64,000 nt of DNA from Leptidea sinapis (Eukaryota; Arthropoda; Insecta; Lepidoptera; Pieridae): the NCBI RefSeq assembly GCF_905404315.1, contig NC_066279.1:3422501-3486500 (forward strand). Direction: 5' to 3'. How positions within the stretch are numbered: position 1 is the stretch's first letter; each line of letters begins with the position of its first letter. This document shows, piece by piece, positions 10,736-22,120 of this stretch. A program made the position numbers and the translations under genes. Under the pieces are notes generated by a model. That model was given only the letters and a program-made list of their open reading frames with translations, was not told the DNA's origin and made no database searches.

Positions 10736-11412
10736 TCATCGCAATATCTCTGGAACCATATGGCGTAGAGACTTGAAATTTAGTAGTAGTGAATATTCCT
10801 TTCACTGAATGGAGGTCAGCTAAGAAGGATCTTACGAAATCGCACACAGAAGAGTTTTTCGAGTTCCGTAGCCAAATGGAACCCTTATAGATTCGTCATG
10901 TCTGTCTCTCTGTCTTTCCGTATCTCACAGATCGTATTCGATCCTATAAGAACTTTACCGTTGAAATGTATTCTTTGATCCGCATTAAGATTTTTACACT
11001 AAAATAAAAAAAAAAATATAAAATTTTGGGGGTTACCCATACTAAGAACTGAAACTAATTTTTTTTCATCAATCCCATCATCATCCACGAAACGGTCTTC
11101 AAAAATGATATTGAGGTTTCTAATATCATTTTTTTTCTAAACTGAATAGTTTGCGCTAGACACTTTCAAAGTGGTAAAATGTGTGTCCCCTCCCTGTAAC
11201 TTCTAATATAAGAGAATGATAAAACTAAAAAAATATATGATATACATTACCATAAAACTTCCACCGAAAATCGGTTTGAACGAGATCTAGTAAGTACTTT
11301 TTTTAATATGTCATAAATCATTACAACGAACTACAAGAACTTTTATATTATGTTACTTGCTGCTACGGAACCCTTCATGGGCGAGTCCGACTCGCACTTG
11401 GCCGCTTTTTTA
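10736..11412 (+). repeat. Conserved lepidopteran interspersed repeat
   Basis: I recognise the sequence from many moth and butterfly genomes: it has cttgaaatttagtagtagtg near the start, aaagtggtaaaatgtgtgtc in the middle and gggcgagtccgactcgcact followed by tggccgctttttt at the end. It has no open frame. The family is often left unclassified; the poly-T end suggests a retroposon in the other orientation, but I cannot prove polarity. Confidence 0.55.
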
Positions 11413-11869
11413 TATTATGAACAGAATAACGTCTTTTGGGTCAGTTTAATATAAATATAATTCATTAACCCTCAATACCCCTATATCATATACCCCCATT
11501 TATTGATATGCTTCACCGAATTCATGTTCTACAAGTTTTGTGAGGTTTTTTACTTTTTCAGTTTGCTTCTAGAAAGTTAAACTTTTTTATCACTGTCTCT
11601 TAAACTGGTGGATCCTTTTCAATTACTTTGTCAGGAACAATGAAGTATTCGTTTTGGCTTTCACGATCATTTCTTATTTTTCCTTGTCACACGGAAACTG
11701 TCCTCTTTGTGGAAATTTTCAGAAAGAAATAGGACCTTTTGTTGCCACATAACTTGTCATAAAGTTTTCGAGATCTTTTTGCGGCGCTGGTGCCACAGTG
11801 AAACTTTTAACGCTGTATCTATTTAAACTTACCCATGTGGTGTACAAAACAATCTGTACGATAATTTCA
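11413..11869. other. Intergenic, nothing recognised
   Basis: No coding frame and no recognisable element. Confidence 0.3.
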
Positions 11870-12440
11870 TAATTTCAGCCGGAAGACGACCACTGCTGGA
11901 CAAAGGCCTCCCCCAAAGATGACTATCGATCCTGCACTACCCTCATCCAAACTACTCCTGCGATTTTAACCAGTTTCGTCGGTCCATCTTGTGGGGGGCC
12001 TACCAACACTACGCCTTCCGGTACGTGGTCACCATTTGAGGACTTTACTGCCCCAACAACCATCTGTCCGTCGAACTATGTGCCCTGCCCACAGCCACTT
12101 CAGTTTCGCATTCATTTGGGCTATATCTCTATGTATGTATGGGATCCTCATTTCTGATTCGATCTCGTAGGGAAACTCCGAGCATAGCCCTCTCCACTGT
12201 CCGCTGAGCAACAATGAGCTTGTTCATTAGGCCCATAGTTAGCGACCACGTTTGCGTTTCGTATGTCATGACTGGCAACACATATTGATTAAAAACCTTC
12301 GTCTTCAGACACTTTTGGACGAGAAGATTTTACTGAACTTCCCGAACGCTGCCCATCCGAGTTGGATTCGACGAGTGACCTCTTTGCCAAAATTGAACCT
12401 GCCTAACTGGATTATTTGTCCAAGGTAGACGTAGTCGTTC
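11870..12440 (-). pseudogene. RTE-clade reverse transcriptase C-terminal remnant
   Basis: Read on the minus strand: TYETQTWSLT, then AQRTVERAMLGVSLRDRIRN, AQMNAKLKWLWAGHIVRRTD, then the VGRPP-TRWTD-L segment and the terminal cgtcttccggc block near 11,880. This gives the last ~180 residues of RTE ORF2, broken by several stops and shifts, with the element 3' end at about 11,870. Orientation is opposite to the copies at 4-5 kb. Confidence 0.7.
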
Positions 12441-12780
12441 GATAATTTAAATAACCTAAAAATAAATGAATCACAAAATTGGACACAAATATACGCGCGG
12501 AGCTTGCCTAGCTATACTAGCTACTACGCTCAATGGACCAAAAGAAATTATGTGTGAGAAGTCCACTTTACATCACATAGCTCTATATCTTCATCGAAAA
12601 TATTATGAATGTAATAATTTTACTTAATGTCATCGTAAAGCAAACGGGCAAGGCTCATATTTTGACGTTTATAAACGATAGGACGGCAAACAGATAATAT
12701 CGCAACATGATCGAGTGTCCCCTTCCAGTAAGCGTAACCAATCGATTTGCTGAGTTCTCGAAGACAATTTACCTAATAAA
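12441..12780. other. Intergenic, nothing recognised
   Basis: No gene or repeat boundary recognised. Confidence 0.3.
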
Positions 12781-13335
12781 ATTCAAATATTTTTGTTCCA
12801 AATAGGATATGACAACACTTATAGAAAGTCAAATACTACCCATTCCAAAACGAATGCCTCAGACCTGAGAAGAATAGGCGCAACAAGCTTTTTTTTTCAT
12901 CAAAAAAGTATGTTTATAAATTAATATCGTGCAATTAAACTTATTGTTTAATAGCCCGAAGGCGGAGACTAAATTCCCAATCTGTGGGTGTTATTAAGAA
13001 AATAATTTATGTTATAGCAACCTTTACCACACAAACGTTTTATAACAATTCTTTTGAATATCGTTATACTTTTGATTTGAACATTTTCTGGGGTCTTGTT
13101 GTAAAAGCATATACTCGTATATCACCCCACAAAAGACATACTCGACTTAGACTAGTAGTGGCCATTATAAAAGTCTTTTTCTGGTGTTAACATTATGGTC
13201 ATGACAGTTTCTAGCAATTTCACTTATGTGCCTATGAACATACATTGCTTTATCAAGAATATATTTATATTATTATTACATATAAATAATAATTTCCTAT
13301 TATCACTCTCACTGATATTAGCGAGTGATGACGCT
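12781..13335 (-). mobile_element. CR1/Daphne-like LINE 3' UTR
   Basis: The tail aattcaaatatttttgttcc and the block attccaaaacgaatgcctcagacc correspond (reverse complement) to the 3' end at 38.4-38.5 kb (gtctgagatactttttggaa ... aatatttgaatttgaa). The sequence continues through gtaaaagcatatac, catactcgacttagact and gttaacattatggtcatgac, shared with 32.0-32.2 kb. A ~550-bp 5'-truncated copy without coding sequence. Confidence 0.6.
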
Positions 13336-13520
13336 ATCTATTTTTCGTGTCTACTTGTTATGACAGTCGCAGAAGTTTACGTTTATCTTATAGATGCGAG
13401 CAAAACTATAAACAAAAAAAGATCAATCTACGATTAGTTGACACGCGTCTCGCGCCATATCTACTAGAATGAATCAATCAACGCTAGTAGGGAAGATGTT
13501 CTATTTGCTCACAGCCGCGT

Positions 13521-13820
13521 ATTTTTTATGACGATCAGGACGTAATGCTGATGGTAATTTATACGCCCTGCCCATAACAATGCAGTGCCGCTCGGGTTCT
13601 TGAAATACCCAATAATTCTGAGCGCCACTACAACTGCGCTCGTCACCTTGAGACAAGATGTTCAGTCTAATATGCCCAGTAATTTCACTAGCTACGACGC
13701 CCTTCAAACCGAATCACAGTAATGCTTACACATTACCTAATGCTTCACGTCAGAAATAGTCGCCGTTGTGGTACAGATAATCTAGCCGGCATCCTTTGTA
13801 AAGGAGCCTCCCACTGGTAA
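13521..13820 (-). mobile_element. ~310-bp poly-A retroposon, copy 1
   Basis: Minus-strand order is ccagtgggaggctcc, ggatgccggctagatta, aggcgccg-type block, actgggca-atgagact, gtaatgggcagggcgtat and terminal A-rich tract. Eleven copies of this unit occur in the window in both orientations. The poly-A end shows movement by target-primed reverse transcription; it is either a SINE or the solo 3' end of a LINE. No frame. Confidence 0.7.
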
Positions 13821-14624
13821 ACTGGAAACTTTATCCCCAGGTACTATAATAGGCGTACAAGTTTTATTCTTGAAGAAGTTGAATATGAGATACGGTGTAC
13901 ATATATGGCTATAAATCAAGAGCCACACATTTTCTAAATAATTTTTACCTTCAAATAAATTAAACAGGCACTCCTTCTGACAACATATTGTTCCAAGCTT
14001 CTAACAATAGAAACTTGAAAAGCCCTGAATTTGCACATGTATTTTTATGTAATATGCTCAACATGTTCTCAATGCCAAATTTCACCCAAACAAATTCAAA
14101 ATCAATTTCTAAATTCTAAATGGAATAAATACCTATCCTCCGTTTGTTAATATCAAGATCTTATGTTCCCAGTAAGTCCAGTTAAAATGTTTTCCCATTG
14201 TGAATACCAATTTTTTGCAAACAATTCATAAAATTTAAGTATCAAAATCATTTATTGATTGACTCAATAAGATTAAATTCCTCAGAGCAAGGTGATCGAA
14301 TCATTGAAAATCAAATTTATCCAATGTCCCGGTTTTCTATCGAGCTGAGATGATATTTTATGCTCTGTGAGGCAGATGTCAATCTAATAATAAACAGGAA
14401 ACTGTACTAAAACAGACCCGCGCCTTCGAGTCTCTTTTGATTGTCTTTACAAGAACTTTGATTCCCAATTGTATTCGCAGTATATTGGCATACATTAATC
14501 TTCTTCCTATAATTTCTGATTAAATATTTATTACTTATTTATCTGTAATGAATAAATACCTTAAGTGTTAATTTTGTTAGTTTACATTTAGAATGGCCTT
14601 GATTTAGTACAGAGAAGAGTTGTT
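13821..14624. other. AT-rich intergenic DNA, no gene seen
   Basis: Contains no open frame of note and no element that I can bound. Confidence 0.3.
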
Positions 14625-14845
14625 TGAATGATCGGGTTAACTTATAATGTGAAACCCTGTTCCAATGAAAAGAGCGCAAAAAAAAGAATGCTGGGAGAGT
14701 TTCTTACGCCGCTTCTTCTCTCTCAGAGCGCCATTTGTTTCCGAAGCGGTAGTAGTATCTAGTAGTATAAGAAATGACATCAAAAAGAATTCTAAAGGAA
14801 TCAATTTTGAGAAAATAAATACCTTTTATGCCTTTTAATCTATTC
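14625..14845 (+). mobile_element. LINE/SINE 3' end (ccgaagcggtagtagt family)
   Basis: The string gggagagtttcttacgccgc, ctcagagcgccatttgtttc, cgaagcggtagtagt and ttgagaaaataaatacctt is a widespread lepidopteran retroelement 3' end, a relative of the 52.6-52.8 kb copy (agtttcttgccacttctc ... ccgaagtgacggta). Solo 3' end, no coding sequence. Confidence 0.55.
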
Positions 14846-15639
14846 GACATGTGATTCGCCTCTACACGAGGTATTCTTAGGAGCTGTGGATTCATCGCAA
14901 TCTATGATATTATAAAATAAACAAAATAAAAAAGAAAAATAGCCTCTATTTCTTTCGAAGTCTCCAAATTAACCAAGCATATATAACAGAGTATAATAGA
15001 GGTTCCAATTTAAACATAAAACATTAATTATATGCTGTCTCTGACTTCGAAGTGCCCATTGGCAAAGCCTTCTCCAATTCTCATCAGTACTTCCGGTCCA
15101 GAGCAATATTATAATATTATAAGCCATTTAATTTTCATGACAGTAAAATAATTATGGATTACCTCAAGACAATTACGGCTAATTAAAAAAAAAATTGGTT
15201 ATTTTTCGAATTTAAGGGAAATAAAAGAAAAAATGTAATCCTTACACGTTTTCTTAATATTATATCCTATAAATCTTTCTTAGTAAAAATAATTACAGTA
15301 ATTTTTGCTAAGATTAGTTTCTTCCACACTAAATTAAAAGTGATATTACGAATTATCTTACAAGATACTGTCATATTACTTCAATGCCAGTTCACAAATT
15401 GCTTATTTAATACGACGCAGTTGTCCAATACTGTTCAATTAGATAACGAAAGATAAATGGTGCTAAAACAGTTGGGTTACCGACAATATCATTTCCACTT
15501 TCATCATTCATATTATATTATTATATATAGTTTTACCATAAGTTCTGTTACACATATAAATTATTTTATTTTTTTGTGATGTAATGTAATCATTTTTATT
15601 AATTATATTCATTGAAGTTATTTATCTATTACATTTTAA
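14846..15639. other. Intergenic; possible tiny LINE fragment at 15,036-15,110
   Basis: The piece gccttctccaattctcatcag with ccggtccagagcaatat at 15,070-15,108 reads like part of a LINE coding end, but it is too short to assign. Otherwise AT-rich without signals. Confidence 0.3.
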
Positions 15640-16150
15640 AAAAAGAGTATTTTTGAAGAGGCTTCACTACACATTCCAATACAGTCTCTTGATACACTTT
15701 AGCTGGAGTCTTCTCTTATTTTTCACAAAAAAAGAAGTCTTGTGACTTCCTGATGAGACACTTCGTATGAAACCATGACTGATGCAGGATGATGACCACG
15801 TTACGCTATTCCGAACACTTGTTAAGGTTCTTCGGAGCACACACTTACGCGTACACTTTTCATGATGTGAAAACTTGTTTCATCAGTGGAAAGGGTATTT
15901 CTGTACTTTTTACCCGCGTATCGGGACAACAAGTTTGATCGAGACGCGCTCTTTAATTGTAGAGATTGATTAAGGAGATCTCATGTATGTCGACAATGAA
16001 CAACAAGCTTTAGGTCATCTTGATGATACGCGAAAGTGACCTTAAAACATTAAAACATAACGGCCATTTTTGACTTAACAGCAATAACAGCATTTTTAAC
16101 CCTAACATCACGCGGCTGCCCCGATTTTTCATGGTCTTCGACGGAGGATA
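15640..16150 (-). pseudogene. Tc1/IS630/mariner-type transposase remnant
   Basis: Minus-strand pieces in order: EDHEKSGQPRDVR (linker after the DNA-binding domain), a DET-F segment, CSEE, RGHHPASVMV and SYEVSHQEVT, then KTPAKVYQETVLECVVKPL. These match the middle of Tc1/IS630-type transposases (the GHHPASVMV-WWGVS-QGVT and KTSAKVY blocks). Several stops and an internal loss before the DET segment leave no functional frame. The family may be the same as that of the C-terminal remnant at 3.5-3.7 kb. Confidence 0.6.
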
Positions 16151-16168
16151 TGTTGTAATATTTACAGC

Positions 16169-16305
16169 ATGCCAGCTAGATTATGGGTACCACAACAGCG
16201 CCTATTTCTGCCGTGAAGAAGTAACGTTGAAGCATTATTGTGTTTCGGTCAGAAGGGCGCCGTAGCTAGTGAAATTACTGGGCAAATGAGACTTATCACA
16301 CACAT
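16169..16305 (+). mobile_element. ~310-bp retroposon, copy 2 (internal part)
   Basis: atgccagctagattatgggt, gcgcctatttctgccgtgaa and gtgaaattactgggcaaatg are present; both ends are missing. Confidence 0.6.
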
Positions 16306-16645
16306 ATTAATATGTCTGCAAAAAGAAAATGACCCTCAAGTGACTAGCAGACATGTTAGACTCAGACCAAGGCTCATATTTTCAAACACGTACATATAAA
16401 TTTTCTTTTTTTTTTTTTGTGCTCATAATATCATTTTTATTGTAAGATATAATTAACAGGTATTTTTAGGTAGCTATCGATATGATTTCAGTTTCGAAAA
16501 AAATCAACATTGTTTCAACATAAGGTACGGGATAAAAAAGTAATACTACGTTGTTCATATAGCAATCTTTGAGTTAAACTTTATCCAAATTCGTGAAAAT
16601 TGTGCTGTGATGAAAAACTCCCAAAATTATTTAGCTTTGTATATT
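16306..16645. other. Intergenic, nothing recognised
   Basis: AT-rich, no signals seen. Confidence 0.3.
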
Positions 16646-17000
16646 TTTTATGGAAAATGAAGACAAACGAGCATACGGTCGTGGTTTTAAGTGATCAGCG
16701 CCACCCACATTCAATTGCAACACCAGAGGAATCACATTAGCGATGCCGGCGTTAAAGGTACGTTAGGTGTACGCACTTTTTTTGAAGGTACCCATGTCGT
16801 ATCCCGGAAACACTGCACAAGGAAGCTCATTCCACAGCTTTGTAGTACGTGGAAGAAAGCACATTGAAAATCGCACTGTGGAGGACCACAACACATCCAG
16901 ATAAAGGGAATAATATCCTAATTTGTGGCGAGTTGTGAAGGTGAAATTTGGTGGCAGGAATCAGGTGAAACAGCTCTTCCGAAGGTATATATTACTGAGG
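16646..17000 (-). mobile_element. Jockey-clade LINE 3' end
   Basis: Antisense copy of the last ~350 bp of the element described at 49,187-52,030: poly-T start, gaagacaaacgagcatacgg, acaccagaggaatcacatta, cgtatcccggaaacactgca and gtggaagaaagcacattg. On the minus strand this encodes the extreme C-terminus of ORF2 and the 3' UTR, with many changes. Confidence 0.7.
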
Positions 17001-17064
17001 TAAAAATGTTCGCTGAAAACATTTTAATACTAACTGTTAACAAATGACAAACAAACTGGTAACT

Positions 17065-17370
17065 ACCAGTGGGAGGCTCCTTTGCTCAGGATGCCTGCTA
17101 GATTATGGGTATCACAACGGCGCCTATTTCTGCCGTGAAGCAGTAATGTGTAAACTTTATTTGTTTCGATCTGAAGGGCGCCAGAGCTAGTGAAATTACT
17201 GGGCAAATGAGACTAAGCATCTTATGTCTCAAGGTGACGAGCAATTGGAGAGCCGCTCAGAATTTTTGAGCTTTTCAAGAATCCTGAGCAGCACTGCATT
17301 GTAATGGGCAGGGCGTATCAATTACCATCAGCTGAACGTCCTGCTCGTCTCGTCCCGTTTTTTCATAAAA
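17065..17370 (+). mobile_element. ~310-bp retroposon, copy 3
   Basis: Complete-looking copy from accagtgggaggctcctttg to ctcgtcccgttttttcataa, poly-A end at 17,366-17,370. Same family as the ten other copies. Confidence 0.7.
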
Positions 17371-17504
17371 TAGCAATAAATGGGTATTATTTACACAATA
17401 ATATACCAACTTACTACAAAGATAGCCTTGAAAAAAAACGATATGTACATAATTACCAATTCCATAAATATGGCTTGGAGGCTGCATCGCGTTAGGTAAT
17501 TATA

Positions 17505-18684
17505 GGTATGTTCCGATATGCTCTGCGAGCACTGCACAGTGCTATCACTGTAGAAAAATTCGTTCCGTAATGGACTGCCAGTATACTGCCACAGTACCCT
17601 AGGGAAATATATGACGTCATAAATCGAGGTAAGGTACTCGCCGTACTTTGATCACGTGATCAGTCAAAACCAACTCAAGTGCCTTTTTTTATGGAATAGG
17701 AGGACAAACGAGCGAACGGGTCACCTGGCGTTAAGTGATCACCGCCACCCACAATCTATTGCAACACTAGAGGAATCACAGGAGCGTTGCCGCCCTTTAA
17801 GGAAGGAGTATGCGCTTTTTTTAAAGATACCCATGTCGTATCGTCGCGGAAACACCGCATTAGGAGCTTCCTATTCTCCTTTCCTATTCCATTCCACAGC
17901 TTTGTAGTACGTGGAAGAAAGCTCCTTGAAAACCGCACTGTGGAGGACCGCCACACATCCAGATGGTGGGGATGATATCCTAACTTGTGGCGTGTCGTGC
18001 GAAGGTGGAATTCGGCGGCAGGAATCAGGTTAAACAGCTCTTTGGGACAGTCCCCGTGATAAATGAGAAGACACACAATGAAGCGACGTCTCTACGCAAC
18101 GCCAAGTGATACAGCCGTTCACAGAGCACTGGGTCCCCGACAATTCGAGCTGCTCTACGTTGCACGCGGTCAAATGGGTCGAGCTGATATTGGGGTGCGC
18201 CAGACCAGAGATGACAGCAATACTCCATGTGTGGCCGGACCTGCGCTTTCTATCGCACTAGAATGTGGGCCGGCTTGAAGTATTGTCGTGCTCTATTGAT
18301 GTCACCCAGCTTCTTCGAAGCCAATTTGGCTTTGCCCTCCAGATTGCCACGGAATTGGCAATCGCTCGAGATTTCGAGACCCAGTATTCCGATACTAGGC
18401 GAGGCTTTAAGGGAAGTGTTGTCGTAGAGCGGTGATACGGCAAATGGGTTTTTTTCCCTATCGTTATATAAACAATACCTACAGTTTAATCCCAACTATT
18501 TTTAATTTGACAGTACTCCAACAACTCATTTTAATGCTGCGTCAAGAAATGCGGCTGACAGTATACGGAATTGCGTTCCGTTTTAAATAGTGACCAGCAT
18601 AACTGGCTATAAAGGAACGGCTTCACAGTATACTAAATTGACGTCACACTGTACAGTGGTCGCAGTGCATATCGGAACATACCC
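17505..18684. mobile_element. MITE with ~45-bp inverted ends, split by a LINE
   Basis: Left end ggtatgttccgatatgctct and the reverse complement of the right end (gggtatgttccgatatgcac) agree over about 40 bp (continuing CTGCGA-CACTG-ACAGTG). A TA lies directly outside each end (17,503-17,504 and 18,685-18,686), suggesting a TA-targeting DNA transposon. Subterminal cagtatactg motifs occur on both sides. Without the LINE inserted at 17,684-18,457 the element is about 400 bp and non-coding. Confidence 0.65.
17684..18457 (-). mobile_element. Jockey-clade LINE, 5'-truncated, inside a MITE
   Basis: Minus-strand coding pieces include DPFDRVQRRAARIVGDPVLC, HLALRRDVASLCVF, IPAAEFHLRTTRHKLGYHPH and RFSRSFLPRTTKLWN, the C-terminal quarter of the ORF2 protein. 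It keeps the poly-A tail (T run at 17,684-17,690). The 5' truncation point is near 18,457. Collinear with 49,190-49,940 of the longer copy. Broken by frameshifts. Confidence 0.75.
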
Positions 18685-18917
18685 TATGTTTCATGTCTAT
18701 GTTGTGTTGCGTGAGTGTATATTATTATAATAATACATGTATGTGACGCAAATCAAGGGATCACATTTATGTATAATGCATTCACGGAACCGTGTAAGAT
18801 GTAGTGTAGCTTAAATCCATAATAATATTTCATAATGTTACCTATTATGTATGTATTTATACATAGAATACTTAAGACGTTCGTTGATTAAATTCCTACT
18901 GAAAATATCAAATGGCA

Positions 18918-19194
18918 ATTTTTACCAGTTTCACCTTTTTCTGCCTTGAAGCAGAAATGTCTAAGCAATACTGTGTTTCGGTCTGAAGGGCGCTGTAGCT
19001 AGTGTAATTACTGGGCAAATGAGACTTAACATCTTATGTCTCAAGGTGACGAACTCCATTTTAGTGCCGCTCAGAATTTTAGGGTTGTTCAAGAATCCTG
19101 AGCTGCACTGCATTGTAATGGGCAGGGCGTATCAATTACCATTACCTGAACGCCCTGCTCGTCTCGACTCTTACTGTCATAAAGACAAAACTAT
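18918..19194 (+). mobile_element. ~310-bp retroposon, copy 4
   Basis: Contains ttcggtctgaagggcgctgt, ttactgggcaaatgagactt and gtaatgggcagggcgtatc, ending tcttactgtcataaag. The first part is degraded. Confidence 0.65.
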
Positions 19195-19390
19195 AATATG
19201 AGCTTCCATGTGCGGTATTTCCGGGACGATACGACATGGGTACCTTCAAGAAAAGCGCGTACACCTTCCTTAAAGGTCGACAACGCTCCTGTGATTCCTC
19301 TGGTGTTGCAAGATAATGTGGGTGGCGGTGATCACTCAAAACCAGGTGACCCGTACGCTCGTGTGTCCTCCTTTTTCCATAAAAAAATAA
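19195..19390 (+). mobile_element. Jockey-clade LINE 3' tip
   Basis: ccgggacgatacgacatggg, ttccttaaaggtcgacaacg, gatcactcaaaaccaggtga and tcctttttccataaaaaaat, in order, match the LINE 3' end. It follows a retroposon copy almost directly. Confidence 0.7.
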
Positions 19391-19780
19391 TAATATTTCT
19401 ATATATTTTTTGACAAATTTCGATATAAATGATAATTTATGGTAAGAAAGACACAGTTATTAAGAAAATATACTCCTATTTAATTTGTAGCATCTACGAA
19501 CAAATGTATCTATTTATATTTTCTGTTCATAGCACCTTTACTTTTTAATACCATTTTATAAAAAAAGTCACTAATCTATTAAATTTAAATAGAACACCTA
19601 ATAAAAACAACGACATTTAAAAATTTTTTTTGCGTCAGACCTACCTTGAAAATATTTTATAATTATTTAATAGGCATATTAAAACTAAATAGATTAATAA
19701 TTACTAACTATGTTTTATTCGGTCTTGACAGACATGCAGACGGATAATAAAGTAATCCTTAAGTATGTTCTCAAAAACTA
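19391..19780. other. Intergenic, nothing recognised
   Basis: AT-rich flank of the Tc1-like element. Its last two bases form the TA target. Confidence 0.3.
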
Positions 19781-21346
19781 CACTGGTCTGCAAAAGTAAG
19801 TATCACAATTTTCAAATTATTTTTTTTTCTTATCTGTAGGAGGTAGAGATTTAAGATTAAAAACGTTTTGTTGCAAATTTTATAGGCTTTAATTCTTAGA
19901 AACTAAAATTATACATTAGAAACATTTTTAACTTAAAAAATAAAACAATAAAAATAGACATTATTAGTTTAGTGTACAAAAATTCAACTAAAATGTTATT
20001 ATTACATGTTATTTAATTTTTAATAACTGGTATTGCCTCCTCGGGCTCTGATTACAGCTTCGAGCCGGTTTGGCATACACTAGGTTTCGGAGCCGATGTT
20101 GGGGAATATTCTCCCATTCTTCTACCAGGGCTTGCTTTGGTGCCCTAAGGGTTGTAGGTGGTGGTCTGCGATTTCTGACTAGCCTCCCAAGCTCATCCCA
20201 GGCGTGTTCAATCGGGTTGAGATCAGGACTTCTTGATGGCCAAGCCATCACGCTGATACCGACCTACTGAATATACTCTTGTACGATATGAGCCGTGTGT
20301 GGCCGGGCATTATCATGCATCAGCATCGATCCATCACCCATATTTGCTAAATACGGCCCTGCATGCTCATTGAGAATCTCTTGAGCATATCTTTGCCCAG
20401 TGAGGGTGCCATTTTCTATGGCTACTAGCTCTGTGTGACCTTCTGAAGATATGCCAGCCCATACATGTACACTGCCTCCACCGTATTGGACTCTTTCTGA
20501 GATGCAGGCTTGAAGGTATCGCTCACCAGGTCGCCTGTAAACACTTCGCCTTCCATCAGAAGTGTAAAGGGAGAATCGAGACTCATCTGCAAACAAAATA
20601 CTTGACCATTCTTCTTCATCCCACTGCATGTGTTCACGGGCGTATCGCAGTCTCGCTACTCGATGCTGTCTCTCGAGTTTTGGGCCACTCGCTGGCCTTC
20701 GGGGTTTTAAATTTGCTTCAGCAAGTCTTCTTCTCACTGTACTGTCACTAATGTAGTCCCTCCGAGTTTGAAGTAGCTGTTGCTGGACTTCAACTGCATT
20801 TTGATGGCGATTTCTTAACACAGTGGAAATAATATAACGATCTTCTCGGGCACTGGTACACCTGGGTCTGCCATTAAAAGGTCTCCTCAGATGGTGTCCA
20901 GTCTCTTCGTACTTTCGCTTTACCTTCTGGACCGTTCGTACCGTCACACCCACCATTCTTGCAGTGCGACGCATACTGATGCCTAGTTCCAGAAAAGCCA
21001 TGATCCTAGCACATTCTTCAACTGAAAGAGGCTTGATAAATAAATGTTATGTGCTTTTTAGCATAAATTTTTAAAACAAGACCCATCGATCTTGAAAAAA
21101 ATTTAAAACAGAAAGAAAAATGTGAATGGTAAAATTGTAATTCGGAAACGTCCACTTTACAAAAGGAATTGTTTTGTTTTTTAAGTTTTTTTTTAGCCAA
21201 TTCTTAAAAGAAGGTTACCGACTATAAAAATTTTATGGACTAAATTAAATTCTCTTTGGAGTCCTTTTTATATCGAAAGTATATCTTGTGAACTTAAAAC
21301 GTTATCCCAATTTAAAAAGTGTGATACTTACTTTTGAAGGCCAAGG
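19781..21346 (-). mobile_element. Full-length Tc1-like transposon
   Basis: Inverted ends: left cactggtctgcaaaagtaag, right (reverse complement) ccttggccttcaaaagtaag; both continue TATCACA and stay similar for ~35 bp. TA flanks both ends (19,779-19,780; 21,347-21,348). Length 1566 bp, normal for Tc1-like elements. A single transposase gene lies on the minus strand. Confidence 0.85.
20009..21001 (-). pseudogene. Tc1-like transposase (DD34E), one internal stop
   Basis: From the ATG at 21,001 the frame is open for 245 codons, then one TAG, then open again in the same frame. Domains: paired HTH DNA-binding half (residues ~8-100, with GRPR hook at 44-47) and DDE catalytic half. Visible active-site residues are D139 (FADESRFS), D230 (MHDNARPH) and E265 (SPDLNPIEHAW), giving 34 residues between the last two. 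The TAG sits at codon 246 between D230 and E265, replacing what is probably a glutamate or glutamine. The normal start seems lost: coding similarity (PLSVEECARI) continues upstream of 21,001 to a codon ATC where ATG would be expected. The last ~20 codons are shifted by one base; the other frame gives the expected ARGGNT end. A recently dead copy. Confidence 0.85.
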
Positions 21347-21374
21347 TAGATATAACTATGTTTTTACTTATTAA

Positions 21375-21490
21375 TTTACATTTTTTTGACTTACTCGTGT
21401 ATGGCAATTAGTAATTACCCTTTGTGTATTTTGTTGCATCACTTTGCATATATTTTAATTGAAATGATTTGTAAAATTAAATTGAAAATA
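21375..21490 (+). mobile_element. LINE 3' UTR fragment (GATTT-tailed family)
   Basis: ttgacttactcgtgta, ttgttgcatcactttgcat and aattgaaatgatttgtaaaa are the reverse complement of bases 1-100 of the window and match 43.26-43.35 kb. Non-coding. Confidence 0.6.
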
Positions 21491-22120
21491 AGAATCTGTA
21501 ATACCATTCTGTTTTGAAAAGAGCAACCTTAGAGTTTCTTGCTCGTTCTTCTCTAAGGAAAACTGCCTTCCAAACGAGCTGTAAGAAAAAAATACATATT
21601 TCAAGTGTAATGCAATTTACCTACGAAATAAAAAATATTTTTGTTTGTTTCTTTTGTTTGATCCAAAAAGGGTTGTGTTTTTTTCCTTTCGAGGCACAGA
21701 AACCTAAAAAACAGCCAGAACTGAGGTGATGTGATCACCTAACTAGTGAGGTTTTATTTTGTGCATTATTATCTAAACAAGACAAGAAAATTTTTCAGCA
21801 TAAAATAAAATCACGTATTTGGTGGCCTTATTAATTTTGCTCACTGAAACGGTGCGAAGTGCACTTGTATGTTCAAGTGAGTGAGGGGCTTCGTTATAAG
21901 CCGGTTCTAGTGTACTTTGAGTACCGATACAGACTCACTAACGTTATAATTAAAAAAAAAATCCAAAGTCATTCGAATGGCTTACAAATACTTATCCTAC
22001 GATACGGAAAGCTGTAGATGTTTAGATAAAATGCTAAGAACTCAACATTACTCATGTGCACTTTATTCAAATGAATTTAATACAAGCCGGATTATTTTTA
22101 CTGTCCCGTTTTTCTTAATT
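21491..22120. other. Intergenic, nothing recognised
   Basis: A few short frames, none resembling a known protein, and no defined repeat. Confidence 0.3.

Noticed and set aside
20264..21001. The 245-codon frame as a domesticated transposase gene.
   Set aside because: It lies inside matching inverted ends with TA flanks and is cut by a stop before the third catalytic residue, so it is simply a dead transposon.
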